Notes: generated by a model not told the origin, from the sequence alone. Counted from the stretch's first letter, positions 33,343 through 42,965 are shown. The stretch is 43,977 nucleotides of DNA from Alphaproteobacteria bacterium (GCA_024275895.1 JAJRYE010000009.1:1-43977), one strand, 5' to 3'. Translations and numbers: made by a program.

Positions 33343-36300
33343 TCAATCTTGCTCCAGAGCGGTTTTTTTCGCCAGCGCGGCGCGCTCCCTGGCCAGGGTT
33401 GAGAGGCCAAAATCGTCCAGAATGGCATAGATGGCCGGAACCACGAACAGCACCAGAACCGTCGAGGCCAAAAGGCCGAAGGCGAGCGAGGTCACCAGCG
33501 GAATGAGGATTTGTGCCTGCAAGCTGGTCTCGGACAGGATCGGCAAAAGCCCGGCAATGGTGGTGAGCGAGGTAAGCAAAATGGCGCGGAAACGGGCCCT
33601 GGCCGCCTTGGGGGCGGCATCGGCCACGGTGCCGCCGGGAACATGATGTTCTTTTAAAAACTCGACCAGCAGGATCGAATCATTCACCACAATCCCCGCC
33701 AGCGACACAAAACCGAGCATGGAGGGCATGGTGAATTCCAGCCCCATGGCCAGATGGCCCCAGACCGCGCCGATAAAGGCGAAAGGGATGATGATCATCA
33801 CCACGATGGGTTCAACATAAGAGCGGAACTGAAACGAAAGCAGCAAAAACACGCCGATCAGCCCGACGGCAAAGCCCTTGACCATGGATTTTTGCGTCTT
33901 GCCGGCGTTTTTATCCTGCCCCTCGATATCCAGCATTACTTCCGGATGACGTTTTTTGAAACCGGGAAAGAAGCTTGTTTTCATATCCGAGATAATGGCG
34001 TTGGCATTGGCGATGCGCATATCCACATCACCCTGCACGGTTACGGTGCGGGCCCCGTCCACCCGGATGATGCGGGCATAGCCACGGCCCTTTTTGACAT
34101 CGGCGATGGCGTTCAGGGGCACAAGGGCGCCGCCTTGCATGGTGATGTTGAAATCATCAAGATCGGCCAGTGAATCGCGGTCCTGCGGCGCAAGGCGCAC
34201 ATCGATCTCATAGGCCTCGCCGCCGCGTTCGATCTCGCTCACCGTAACGCCGAAATAGGCGCTGCGCAGCTGGTCCGCCACCATGCGTGCATCAATGCCG
34301 AGGGATTTGGCGCTTTGCTTCAGGGAGATTTGCAACTCCTTCTTGCCCGGACGCAGATCGTCCATGACATTGGTGACGCCGACATAACGCTTGAGCCGGT
34401 CTTGCAATTCAAGGGATGACGTTTTCAGGGCTTTGAGATTTTTGCCCTTGAGCTTGAATTCAAACGCCAGCCCGCCAGGGCCGATGACCGGCTCGGAAAA
34501 CTTGATGCTCAGCACATCGGGCACATTGCCGAAATTCTTGCGCCACAAGGTGAAAATTTCGTCATTTGAGGTTGTGCGGGTTTCGGCGTTCAGAAGATCA
34601 AGGATCACGGTGGCGACATGAGGGCCGTTTTCGCCCGCATCCTTGTTCTGGTTGAAGATCACGGTGATATTGCGGATCAGCTTTTGCCCGCCGGGCTGTT
34701 TGGGATCAAAGCTTTTGCCGGCATCCACGGCCGCCTTTTGCACCCGGGCGACAATCGCCTCGGTGCGGGCAAGCGGCGTGCCCTGGGGCAGTAAAATCCG
34801 CGCCTCGATGACATCGCCGTCCATATCGGGAAAGGCGGAGAATTTCAAAACCCCGCCCGCCAGCATGGAGATGGAAAGCAGCAACAGGCCGATGGCGGTG
34901 CCGGTGGTCAGGTAGCGCCAGGAAACGGTGTGGTGGACAATGCGCCCCATGAGCTTATCGCGCACGAAGGCAAGCGCGGCTTCAACCTTGTTTTGAACAA
35001 ACGAGGTTTTGCCGGCGCCATGTTCGAGCGAATGGGCCAGATGGCGCGGCAGGATCAAAAACGCCTCGATCAGCGAGACCACCAGCACCAGCAGCATCAC
35101 CACCGGCACGACTTTTAGGACCGCGCCGATATCGCCTTTTAAAAACGCCAGCGAGCCAAAGACGAAAACGGTAGTGGAAAATGACGCCAAAACACCGGGC
35201 ATAACCTGTTTTGCCCCGTCTATGGCCGCTTTGAGGGGCGATCGGCCGCGCTGATATTTGGCGGCGATATTCTCGGCGATGACAATGGCGTCATCCATCA
35301 GCAGACCGACCACGATCAGCAGGGCCACCATGGTCAGCATGTTGATCGAATAGCCCAGAACCACCATCAGCGCCAGCGCGCCGGCAAATGAAACCGGCAA
35401 GCCCATCGCAACCCAGAAGGAATAGCGGAAGCCGAAAAACAGCCACAATACCGCAAATACGAGAGCCAGCCCCTGGAGCCCGTTGCGCACCAGCAGGGAA
35501 AGCCGGTCGCGCACGATGGATGAGCCGTCATTGGTGATGGCAAAGGACAGCCCCGGCGGCGCGCTCTGGCGTTCATGGGCGAGAAAGGCGCCGACCGCGT
35601 CGATCACCCGCAAGGTGTCCTCGTTTTCGGTCTTGGTGATATCGAGCATGGCGGCGCGGCGACCATTGAAGATAATCTTGTCTTCGGCCATCTCGAAACG
35701 GTCGGTGATATGGGCAATATCGCCAAGGCGGATGGCGCCGCCGCCGGAGCCGGAGATCACCACCAGATCGGCAAACCGGCTCAGGGTTTTGCGCTCATCG
35801 GAAAAGCGGATGAGAATATCCTCATCATTTGTCTCCAGGGTTCCGGCGGGCAGATCAAGGCTCTGGCGCGAGATGGCGTTGGCGATATCGGACATTGCCA
35901 GACCATATTGGCGCAAAACCCCGTCGCGCAGCTCAATCCGGATCTGGTGATCGGAAAAGCCCTTAATCTTGATCTGCGGAATGCCGCCCCATTGCAGCAT
36001 GCGGGTTTTGACCTCTTCGGCATAGGCTTTGAGATCCGACGGGTTTTTGATACCGGTAATGGCAACGGATGCGACGAAATCCGTGCGGCCCAGCTGCCTG
36101 ATGACCGGGTCTTCGGCCCGCTCGGGGAAATCGGTGATGGCATCGACCGCATTGGTGACATCGGTGGTGAAGCGGTCAAGATTGGTTCCTTCCACCATTT
36201 CAACCCTGGCCTTGGCCAGCCCCTCGCGGGCTTCGCAGATGATTTCCTCGACATTCGTCACCCCGTCCACCGCATCTTCAATCCGGGCGCAGATGGTTTC

Positions 36301-36474
36301 TTCGATATCCTCGGGCCTGCCGCCGGGATAGGCTATGGTGATCTGGACAAAACGCGGCTCGACCCGCGGAAAGGTCTCGCGCAGCAAGGAGGGCGCGGCG
36401 ACAACACCGACAACCAGAAATCCGATCATCATGATATTGGCCAGCGTCGGATGGCTGGTAAAAAAACGGATCAT
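33343..36474 (-). CDS. RND efflux pump permease subunit (AcrB/HAE1-like)
   Basis: The 1043-residue inner-membrane proton-drug antiporter has the RND layout: helix 1 TLANIMMIGFLVVGVVAAPSL, a large periplasmic domain, helices 2-6, then the repeat. The proton-relay motif in helix 4 is seen as GLLMDDAIVIAEN, with the paired aspartates. The second half has GYARIIRVDGARTVTVQGDV and the helix block FRSYVEPIVVMIIIPFAFIGAV. Features such as FPRVEPRFVQITIAYPG put it with the broad-specificity subgroup common in alphaproteobacteria. Substrates cannot be told. It starts in the stop of its membrane-fusion protein (ATGA, four-base overlap). No outer-membrane TolC gene is near, so a distant one is expected. 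Confidence 0.95.
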   Translation of the reverse strand: MIRFFTSHPTLANIMMIGFLVVGVVAAPSLLRETFPRVEPRFVQITIAYPGGRPEDIEETICARIEDAVDGVTNVEEIICEAREGLAKARVEMVEGTNLDRFTTDVTNAVDAITDFPERAEDPVIRQLGRTDFVASVAITGIKNPSDLKAYAEEVKTRMLQWGGIPQIKIKGFSDHQIRIELRDGVLRQYGLAMSDIANAISRQSLDLPAGTLETNDEDILIRFSDERKTLSRFADLVVISGSGGGAIRLGDIAHITDRFEMAEDKIIFNGRRAAMLDITKTENEDTLRVIDAVGAFLAHERQSAPPGLSFAITNDGSSIVRDRLSLLVRNGLQGLALVFAVLWLFFGFRYSFWVAMGLPVSFAGALALMVVLGYSINMLTMVALLIVVGLLMDDAIVIAENIAAKYQRGRSPLKAAIDGAKQVMPGVLASFSTTVFVFGSLAFLKGDIGAVLKVVPVVMLLVLVVSLIEAFLILPRHLAHSLEHGAGKTSFVQNKVEAALAFVRDKLMGRIVHHTVSWRYLTTGTAIGLLLLSISMLAGGVLKFSAFPDMDGDVIEARILLPQGTPLARTEAIVARVQKAAVDAGKSFDPKQPGGQKLIRNITVIFNQNKDAGENGPHVATVILDLLNAETRTTSNDEIFTLWRKNFGNVPDVLSIKFSEPVIGPGGLAFEFKLKGKNLKALKTSSLELQDRLKRYVGVTNVMDDLRPGKKELQISLKQSAKSLGIDARMVADQLRSAYFGVTVSEIERGGEAYEIDVRLAPQDRDSLADLDDFNITMQGGALVPLNAIADVKKGRGYARIIRVDGARTVTVQGDVDMRIANANAIISDMKTSFFPGFKKRHPEVMLDIEGQDKNAGKTQKSMVKGFAVGLIGVFLLLSFQFRSYVEPIVVMIIIPFAFIGAVWGHLAMGLEFTMPSMLGFVSLAGIVVNDSILLVEFLKEHHVPGGTVADAAPKAARARFRAILLTSLTTIAGLLPILSETSLQAQILIPLVTSLAFGLLASTVLVLFVVPAIYAILDDFGLSTLARERAALAKKTALEQD

Positions 36475-37844
36475 TCGCCCGCCCCGCCGCGCTTTGCCTC
36501 ACCGGCGATACGCGCCATCAGGGCTTTATCGGCCACCGCGTCAAGCCGCATGCCGGGAATGGCGGGGCTTAAATCGGAGACGACAATTGCATCGCCCGCC
36601 TTTACGCCTGCGTCAACCACCACGAGCGAGCCCTGGATCAGGCCGGTTTTCACCTGCCGGATTTCGAGCCGGCCCTTGCTCGTGCGGATAAACACCTTGC
36701 CCTCATGAACGCTTGAGCGCGGAAGAAGGATTTTGTCTTTCAGCGCATTGGCGCGCAGTTCAACCTCGACAAACATGCCCTTCACCAGCGGCGGCTTCAT
36801 GCCCGGAACGGCTTTTCCATAGGAGTTTTCAACCGTTACGATGGCGCCGATCGTGCGGGTTTTGGGATCAACCAGATCGCTGATGCGCGAGAGTTTCCCC
36901 TTCCATTCCAGCTTTTTACCGCCGGAGCCCAGACGGATAATGGCGTAAAGCCCGTGTCTTTTTGTCCATCTGGCGAGCGAGCCGCCCGATATGCCATATT
37001 CGTTGTCGTTTCTGGAAATGGCTCTGGTGAAACGCTGGATATGGCTTTGCGGAATCTGAACATTGATCTCGGCGGTTTTTATACTGTCGGCTTGCCCCAG
37101 AGACTGGCCGACACCGGCAAACTGGGTGATGGCCACATTGACCTTGGAAATGCGGGCGGTGAAGGGCAGTTTGATGCGGGTGCGCTCCAGATTGAGTTTT
37201 GCCGTTTCCAGTTGCGCCAGAGAGACCGCCCGGCTTTGTCTGAGCGCATCGGCCTGCACCGGGATTAATTTGAGGGCGTTTTCAAGCTCCAGCACCCGTT
37301 TGCGCTGGCCCAGAAGATCGCGGCGCTCATTATCAAGATTGGCGGCGGAGATGGTTCCGCGCTCGGCCAGAGCCTGCTTGCGGGTGAAATCCTTTGCCTT
37401 CAGCTCCAGGGATTCGCGCTCGATGGCGAGGGCGGCGCGGGTGTTCTGGGCGCTCACTTCCAGCTCGGTCAACTTGGCCTCGGCGGCGCGGATATTGGCT
37501 TTGGCCTGCTTGAGCGCCAGCTCGTAATCTCTGGGCGAGATGCGGATGATCAAGGTGCCCTTGGGCAATATGGCGCCCTGGCGGAAGTCGGGATGGACAT
37601 AGACAACCTGTCCGCTCACCTGCGCCAGCGCGTTCCAGCTCGTGGCCGGGCTGACGGCGCCAAAGCCGCGGATAAACGGGATAAGCTCGGTTTTTTGCGC
37701 CGTGATTACCCGTACATGACGGACCTGCTCGGCGGGCGGCTTCTGGGCGGGCGGTTTTTTATTCATGATCATAAACGCCAAAGCCCCGGCGCCCAGCAAT
37801 ATGGGGGGAAGGATCAGAAGTTTACGCAGCCAGGGTTTTGCCAT
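36471..37844 (-). CDS. RND membrane-fusion (periplasmic adaptor) protein
   Basis: The 457-residue adaptor joins the RND pump to an outer-membrane channel. An N-terminal anchor helix is present (LRKLLILPPILLGAGALAFMIM). A proline/lysine linker (NKKPPAQKPPAEQ), a lipoyl-like half (WNALAQVSGQVVYVHPDF), a long coiled coil (LKQAKANIRAAEAKLTELEVSAQNT and onward), and the beta-barrel domains follow. No lipobox cysteine is found, so it is membrane-anchored rather than a lipoprotein. It starts one base inside the mutL stop (TAATG) and ends in a four-base overlap with the pump gene, so all three are translationally coupled. The pump and adaptor are a normal pair; the tie to mutL is unusual. Confidence 0.93.
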   Translation of the reverse strand: MAKPWLRKLLILPPILLGAGALAFMIMNKKPPAQKPPAEQVRHVRVITAQKTELIPFIRGFGAVSPATSWNALAQVSGQVVYVHPDFRQGAILPKGTLIIRISPRDYELALKQAKANIRAAEAKLTELEVSAQNTRAALAIERESLELKAKDFTRKQALAERGTISAANLDNERRDLLGQRKRVLELENALKLIPVQADALRQSRAVSLAQLETAKLNLERTRIKLPFTARISKVNVAITQFAGVGQSLGQADSIKTAEINVQIPQSHIQRFTRAISRNDNEYGISGGSLARWTKRHGLYAIIRLGSGGKKLEWKGKLSRISDLVDPKTRTIGAIVTVENSYGKAVPGMKPPLVKGMFVEVELRANALKDKILLPRSSVHEGKVFIRTSKGRLEIRQVKTGLIQGSLVVVDAGVKAGDAIVVSDLSPAIPGMRLDAVADKALMARIAGEAKRGGAGE

Positions 37845-39682
37845 TATCGCCGTCCAAACAGTTTTTCAATATCACCGAGCTTGAGCTCGATATAGGTCGG
37901 GCGGCCGTGGTTGCACTGGCCCGAATGCGGAGTTTGTTCCATATCGCGCAGCAGCGCGTTCATTTCCTGCGGATCAAGCCGCCGGCCGGCGCGCACCGAG
38001 CCGTGACAGGCCATGGAGGAGAGCACTTCGTGCAGGCGATCGCGCAATATGTCAATATCGTCATATTCGCTGATCTCGCATGCAAGATCCCTGACAAGAC
38101 CGGCAATATCACCGCCGGACAGAAGGGCGGGAATCTCGCGCACCGCCACCGCGCCGGGACCAAAGCTTTCCAGCACAAGACCAAATTGCGCCAGACTTGC
38201 CGACGCCTCTGCCAGCCGGGCGGCGTCCGCCTCATCCATTTCAACGATTTCAGGGATCAACAGTGCCTGGCGCGCAATGCCCCCCTCGCGCAAGGCCTGT
38301 TTCAAGCGCTCGTAAACCAGCCGTTCATGCGCGGCATGCTGATCAACGATCACCAGTGCATCTGAAGTCTGGGCGATGATATAGGTGCCGAACATCTGCA
38401 CCCGCGCCGCGCCAAGAGGATGGTCCGCCTCCCCAATCTGCGCCCCGGGCTCTTCTGCCGCCGGAGGGGCGGACATCTCGCTCATACCCGGCAGGGGCGC
38501 AAAGCCAGAAACCGATTGTGCCAGTGCTTGCGGGCGCGGTGGGGAGTATGATCTTGCGCCGGAATAGGCGCCGGAATAGATGGCGCGGCGCGGCGGGGTC
38601 TCGGGCCGCATGGCGGCAAGGGCCCCGCCGGCAACACTGGGAGCGCTGGTCTGCCCGGCCGCGCCCAGGGCCTGACGGATGGCGCCGATAATAAGGGAAC
38701 GCACGGCGGCGGGCTCGCGAAAGCGCACTTCGGCCTTGGCGGGGTGGACATTGACATCGACATCAAGCGGGCAAAGATCAAGAAACAGCGCCGCCAACGG
38801 ATAGCGGCCCCGGGCCAGTACATCGGCATAGCCGCCGCGCAGGCACCCCAGCAGCAGCTTGTCGCGCACCGGGCGGCCATTGACAAACAGATATTGCGCC
38901 GCGCCGGTATTGCGGTTCAGGGTCGGCAGGGAGATGAAACCGCTCAGGCGCAGATCATCGCGCCCGGCCTCGACAGGAACGGAGCCTTGGGCAAAATCAC
39001 GCCCCATTACGGCGCTGATGCGCGCCAGGGCGGCTTCAGCCCCGCCGCCCCCCCCGGCCGGCAGGACAAGATCGCGGCCTGTCCCGGTGGAAAGGCGAAA
39101 GGCAATTTGCGGCTGGGCCATGGCGAGACGTTTGACCACATCGGTAATCGCCATAGTTTCGGCGCGTTCGGATTTGAGAAACTTCAGCCGCGCTGGCGTT
39201 TTGAAAAACAGATCGCGCACCTCAACGCGGGTGCCGCCGCGCAGGGCGGCCGGTTTTATCGCGCGCCCTTCGCCGCCCTCAAGGCTGAGGGAATACGCGC
39301 TGTCCTGCCCGGCGCGGCGCGAGGTCAGGCACAGGCGCGCCACCGCACCGATGGAGGGCAGGGCCTCGCCGCGAAAGCCCAGAGTGCGGATATTTTCCAG
39401 ATCATCCTCGACGAGCTTTGAGGTGGCGTGGCGCTCAACCGCCAGTTCCAGCTCGGGCGCGCTCATGCCCCTGCCATCATCACTGACGCGGATCAGGGCG
39501 CGGCCGGCCTCCTCAACCCGGATTTCGATATTGCCGGCGCCCGCGTCAATGGCGTTCTCGGCCAGTTCCTTGACCACGCTGGCCGGACGCTCGATCACCT
39601 CACCGGCCGCAATACGGTTGATGGTGCCTTCGGAAAGGCGGCATATGGAAACAGGCTCAGGGATGGGGGGTTCAGATTCCAT
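37844..39682 (-). CDS. mutL: DNA mismatch repair protein MutL with endonuclease domain
   Basis: The 612-residue MutL links mismatch recognition by MutS to strand incision. The N-terminal GHKL ATPase has INRIAAGEVIERPASVVKEL, the ATP-binding ENAIDAG and DDGRGMS, and GFRGEALPSIG. The C-terminal domain keeps the endonuclease metal motif DQHAAHERLVYE and the zinc sites ACHGSVRAG and QCNHGRPT. So this MutL nicks DNA itself, as in bacteria lacking MutH. A central proline-rich linker (about 340-430) separates the two. The ATG at 39682 is preferred to a TTG at 39718 that adds 12 atypical residues. It is the first gene of the operon mutL-adaptor-pump-uup; pgi lies upstream. Confidence 0.95.
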   Translation of the reverse strand: MESEPPIPEPVSICRLSEGTINRIAAGEVIERPASVVKELAENAIDAGAGNIEIRVEEAGRALIRVSDDGRGMSAPELELAVERHATSKLVEDDLENIRTLGFRGEALPSIGAVARLCLTSRRAGQDSAYSLSLEGGEGRAIKPAALRGGTRVEVRDLFFKTPARLKFLKSERAETMAITDVVKRLAMAQPQIAFRLSTGTGRDLVLPAGGGGGAEAALARISAVMGRDFAQGSVPVEAGRDDLRLSGFISLPTLNRNTGAAQYLFVNGRPVRDKLLLGCLRGGYADVLARGRYPLAALFLDLCPLDVDVNVHPAKAEVRFREPAAVRSLIIGAIRQALGAAGQTSAPSVAGGALAAMRPETPPRRAIYSGAYSGARSYSPPRPQALAQSVSGFAPLPGMSEMSAPPAAEEPGAQIGEADHPLGAARVQMFGTYIIAQTSDALVIVDQHAAHERLVYERLKQALREGGIARQALLIPEIVEMDEADAARLAEASASLAQFGLVLESFGPGAVAVREIPALLSGGDIAGLVRDLACEISEYDDIDILRDRLHEVLSSMACHGSVRAGRRLDPQEMNALLRDMEQTPHSGQCNHGRPTYIELKLGDIEKLFGRR

Positions 39683-39767
39683 GGGTGGACAGTTTAGCCA
39701 TACAGCAAGGTAAGGCAATACAGGAGGTTTTGTTTGTGACTTTGTTTCTTTGCCGGGGCGGTTTCTT

Positions 39768-39815
39768 CAAGCCCGGGCCTGCCGCTCTTTTTTTGAAGCC
39801 CCGAGCCTGCCCGCT
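39768..39815. repeat. imperfect tandem direct repeat between pgi and mutL
   Basis: CAAGCCCGGGCCTGCCGCT at 39768-39786 and GAAGCCCCGAGCCTGCCCGC at 39795-39814 are imperfect direct copies about 19-20 bases long, parted by CTTTTTTT. It is in the 182-base gap after pgi and before mutL and contains no gene. Confidence 0.55.
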
Positions 39816-39827
39816 CCCCGTGGAGGC

Positions 39828-39843
39828 CCTCGCGTTAGCGAGG
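39828..39843 (-). terminator. stem-loop downstream of pgi
   Basis: CCTCGC (39828-39833) and GCGAGG (39838-39843) pair perfectly around GTTA, about 20 bases after the pgi stop. On the minus strand the A/T-rich run that should follow is distant, so this is a weak terminator at best. Confidence 0.4.
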
Positions 39844-39864
39844 AATAGCCGCGAACGAAATAAA

Positions 39865-41175
39865 CTACAGTTTCGCCAGATATTCGCGGGCGAGGATTTT
39901 GCCCTGTTCCACGGCGGGCTGGTCGAAGGGGTTGATCTGCATTAAATACCCGGCGATGATGGTCTCCAGCATGAAATGCATGAAAAGCTGGCCCAGCATA
40001 TGGGCATCGACAACCGGCGCTTTCATGATTCGCACCGGACGGCCGTTGCGCATCAGGGCCTCGGCGCTGGCGCGCTGTTCGCAATCCACCAGATCGCCTA
40101 AAGTGCGCCCGGCCAGATACCCGATCTCCTCATCCTGTTCCAGATCCTGCGCCAGACGCGGCCCCGAACCGGCGGCATCGGACATCAAAATCGTCACCAG
40201 CTTGTCAACCGGGCCATCAAGATAGAGCTGCAACTGGCTGTGCTGGTCCACCGGACCAAGGGCGGCGACCGGGGTTATGCCCTTGCCGTCCTTGCCCAGG
40301 CTCTCGGCCCAGAGCTGGGCATACCATTTGGTGAACCGCTCCAGCCGGTCGGAATAGGCCAGCATGACCGAGATATTGATGTTTTTGTTCTCATAAAGCG
40401 CCACATTGGCGATCGCGCCCAGAGCCGGGGCAAAACCTGCTGCCTTTACGCCTTCGGTCAGCGGTCTTAGCACGTTCCACGCGCCCATGCGCACAAGTTC
40501 CGGATCAAGGCCGAGAAAAAGCGCCGGGACCATGCCGACATTGGTCAAAACCGAATAGCGCCCGCCAACGCCCGGATCATGTTCGAGCACCTCGACCCCC
40601 TCGGCGCTCAGGATACGGCGCTGGGGATTATCGGTTTTTTCCGTCAGCCCCAGTATCTGGTGCGCAATGAGGTCGGCCAGGCCGTTCTGGCGGAAGGTTT
40701 CCAGAACGCTTAAAACCTGCATCATGGTTTCCGCCGTTGAGCCGGATTTGGAAATGCAGATAAAACGCGCCGTTTCCAGATCAAGCTCGGAGAGGGCGCG
40801 GGCAAAGCTCAGCCCGTCAAGATTATCAAAGAAATGAAAGCGCGGGCCGCCTTGCGCCTTGCCGCGCATATAGCCCGGATCGCGCCAGCTGGCGATCTGG
40901 GCCAGCGCCTGGGCGCCAAGGGAGGAGCCGCCGGTACCCAGAAAGACGATATCTTTTGCTCCCTTGCGCAGGCGGGCGACAGCGCTGCGGCAAATCTCAA
41001 GATCATTGCGCCGCTCCGGATAGCCGAGCAGGGGCAAATCGCCGGTTTCATAGGAATGGCGCAAGGAGGCAAGAGAGTGATCGGCTCTGGCGAGAAACGA
41101 ATCAAATTCTTCCCGCCCGAGACCGCCCGCGCCGATACGGGCGCTGAAAATTCCGTCAATGTCCTGAAAAAGCAT
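39865..41175 (-). CDS. pgi: glucose-6-phosphate isomerase (short form)
   Basis: The 436-residue sugar isomerase interconverts glucose-6-phosphate and fructose-6-phosphate. Length is that of the short bacterial form (about 430-450), not of the 550-residue enterobacterial enzyme. Motifs are LGTGGSSLGAQAL, the phosphate-binding SKSGSTAETM, DPGVGGRYSVLTNVG, the catalytic glutamate region LWAESLGKDGKG, PVDQHSQLQLYLDGP with the catalytic histidine, and the C-terminal lysine in NPFDQPAVEQGK. It is followed by the mutL operon on the same strand after 182 bases and preceded by tRNA-Pro, 109 bases upstream. No other sugar gene adjoins it. Confidence 0.96.
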   Translation of the reverse strand: MLFQDIDGIFSARIGAGGLGREEFDSFLARADHSLASLRHSYETGDLPLLGYPERRNDLEICRSAVARLRKGAKDIVFLGTGGSSLGAQALAQIASWRDPGYMRGKAQGGPRFHFFDNLDGLSFARALSELDLETARFICISKSGSTAETMMQVLSVLETFRQNGLADLIAHQILGLTEKTDNPQRRILSAEGVEVLEHDPGVGGRYSVLTNVGMVPALFLGLDPELVRMGAWNVLRPLTEGVKAAGFAPALGAIANVALYENKNINISVMLAYSDRLERFTKWYAQLWAESLGKDGKGITPVAALGPVDQHSQLQLYLDGPVDKLVTILMSDAAGSGPRLAQDLEQDEEIGYLAGRTLGDLVDCEQRASAEALMRNGRPVRIMKAPVVDAHMLGQLFMHFMLETIIAGYLMQINPFDQPAVEQGKILAREYLAKL

Positions 41176-41284
41176 ATCCTAATCCTCACACTTCAAATCA
41201 TGCCAGATTGATGTTCTCGCAAGAAGATTTCAAGAGCAGGATCAGGCCCGATCGTATCAGATGGCAAGAAAACTGAAGATCCGA

Positions 41285-41361
41285 TGGTCGGAGTGGCAGG
41301 ATTTGAACCTGCGACCCCCTCGTCCCGAACGAGGTGCGCTACCAGGCTGCGCCACACTCCG
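41285..41361 (-). tRNA. tRNA-Pro, anticodon CGG
   Basis: Read on the minus strand from 41361: acceptor stem CGGAGTG, D arm GCGCAGCCTGGTAGCGC, anticodon arm CCTCG-TTCGGGA-CGAGG with anticodon CGG (codon CCG), T arm with GGTTCAAATCC, then CACTCCG, discriminator A and an encoded CCA (41285-41287). All four stems pair well; length is 77 with CCA. Confidence 0.97.
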
Positions 41362-41508
41362 ACATGCAAATCGATGTGTGTTATAGCGCCGGGCTGGATA
41401 TGATTGCAAGCAGAACCGCACAGCTTCGTCACGAGTTTATACCGACACCATTGCGAAGCCCGCGCGAAGTGGTTATATGTCCCGTGCACTGACTGGTCCT
41501 GACCATGA

Positions 41509-41583
41509 TGGGGCGTAGCCAAGCGGTAAGGCAGCGGGTTTTGATCCCGTCATGCGCAGGTTCGAATCCTGCCGCCCCAGCCA
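41509..41583 (+). tRNA. tRNA-Gln, anticodon TTG
   Basis: Acceptor TGGGGCG pairs with CGCCCCA. The D arm is in AGCCAAGCGGTAAGGCA. The anticodon arm is GCGGG-TTTTGAT-CCCGT with anticodon TTG (codon CAA). The T arm has CAGGTTCGAATCCTG. Discriminator G and an encoded CCA follow at 41580-41583, then a T5 run that may end transcription. Length 75 with CCA. Confidence 0.97.
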
Positions 41584-41662
41584 TTTTTCTGTTATAAGAT
41601 GTATTTGCGCCGCCGCGAAAAGCGGGCCGGCGCGAACCGCAACCAGACAGGAGGGCGCAGTC

Positions 41663-42880
41663 ATGGCCGGTGTCGTTATCGTGGGGGCAGGACAGGCCGG
41701 GTATAAATGCGCCGAGACGCTGCGGGCCGAAGGCTATGAGCGCTCCATAACGATCATCGGGGCGGAAAAGCATTTTCCCTATCAGCGCCCGCCGCTGTCC
41801 AAAGCCTATATGAAGGGCGAGGTGGACGCCGAACGGCTCAAATTCCGTTCCGATAACTATTATAAAGATCACAAACTTAAGCTTGTGACCGGCACCAGGG
41901 TGAGCCGGATTGAGCCTGGTGCGCGCAGGCTACGCCTTGGCGGCGGCGAAACGCGGAGCTATGAGCATCTGGTGCTGGCCTGCGGCTCTGTCATGCGCAA
42001 GCTTTCCATTCCGGGCGCTGATCTGGACGGGGTGTGCTCGCTGCAAACCATTGAAGATGCCGATACTATCGCACAAAAACTGTCAAAAACCGAAAATGTC
42101 GTGGTGATCGGGGCCGGGTTCATCGGCCTTGAGTTTGCCGCCGTGGCGCGCTCCCTGGGCAAATCGGTGACGGTTCTGGAAGCGGCGGCAAGGGTGATGG
42201 CGCGCGCCGTGCCGCCGCGGCTTTCGGATTACTATCTCAAAGAGCATGCACGCCGGGGGGTATCGATCATCTGCAATGCGGCGGTGAGTGAGATTTGCGG
42301 TGAAGGCGGCAGGGTCAACGCCGTGCGCTGTGCCGATGGCAGCACGCATCAAGCCGGGCTGGTAATAGTCGGCATTGGCGCCAATGCCAATATGACTTTG
42401 GCGCAAGAGGCCGGTCTTGAGTGCCAAAACGGCATTGTGGTGGATGCCCATTGCCGGACATCGGAGGCGCATATATTTGCCGCCGGTGACTGCACTTTTT
42501 TCAAACATCCTTTCAATGACGAGCCCATGCGCCTTGAATCGGTGCAAAACGCCATTGATCAGGCGCGCACCGTTGCCGCCGCCATCACGGGTAAAAACGA
42601 GCCTTATGATGTAGTGCCCTGGTTCTGGTCGGACCAGTACGACATCAAACTCCAGATGGTGGGGCTGGCACAAGGCTGCGACAAACAGGTTCTGCGCGGC
42701 AAGATGGAGGATAATAAATTCTCCATCTATCACTATCACGGCGAGGCCCTGCGCGCTATCGACTGCATTAACCGCCCCGGCGAGGCTATGCTGGGGCGCA
42801 GGCTGCTGGGGAGCGGCGTTTCGCCCCGGCCGGAGGAGGCCGCGGATACGGATTTCAATCTGAAATCCCTGATGGGCTGA
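41663..42880 (+). CDS. NAD(P)H-dependent ferredoxin/rubredoxin reductase-like flavoprotein
   Basis: The 405-residue flavoprotein is of the putidaredoxin/rhodocoxin reductase type that passes electrons from NAD(P)H to a small [2Fe-2S] ferredoxin, often for a P450 or dioxygenase. It has the FAD loop VGAGQAGYKCAE at the start, FPYQRPPLSKAYM, the NADH loop VVIGAGFIGLEFAAV near 150, HIFAAGDC for FAD closure, and the family C-terminal domain with PWFWSDQYDIKLQMVGL. No ferredoxin or oxygenase is next to it, so its partner is unknown. The ATG at 41663 has GGAGGG upstream. It begins 79 bases after the tRNA-Gln gene and ends before a terminator. It is a relative of the AOR flavoprotein at 29120 only at fold level. 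Confidence 0.93.
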   Translation: MAGVVIVGAGQAGYKCAETLRAEGYERSITIIGAEKHFPYQRPPLSKAYMKGEVDAERLKFRSDNYYKDHKLKLVTGTRVSRIEPGARRLRLGGGETRSYEHLVLACGSVMRKLSIPGADLDGVCSLQTIEDADTIAQKLSKTENVVVIGAGFIGLEFAAVARSLGKSVTVLEAAARVMARAVPPRLSDYYLKEHARRGVSIICNAAVSEICGEGGRVNAVRCADGSTHQAGLVIVGIGANANMTLAQEAGLECQNGIVVDAHCRTSEAHIFAAGDCTFFKHPFNDEPMRLESVQNAIDQARTVAAAITGKNEPYDVVPWFWSDQYDIKLQMVGLAQGCDKQVLRGKMEDNKFSIYHYHGEALRAIDCINRPGEAMLGRRLLGSGVSPRPEEAADTDFNLKSLMG

Positions 42881-42965
42881 ACATGGATGATTGCTGAACC
42901 GGTATTTTTTAATGATAGCAATATTTATATTGCGATCAACTAATGTATAATTTCTGCTTTATTAT

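Noticed and set aside
35575-36708. 377-codon open frame opposite the RND pump and adaptor genes
   Set aside because: It spans the junction of two clear genes on the other strand and shows the low-complexity composition of an antisense frame.
41285-41583. The tRNA pair as an integration hot spot for a mobile island
   Set aside because: Both tRNAs have complete 3' ends and flanking genes are ordinary; no integrase or duplicated tRNA end was seen.
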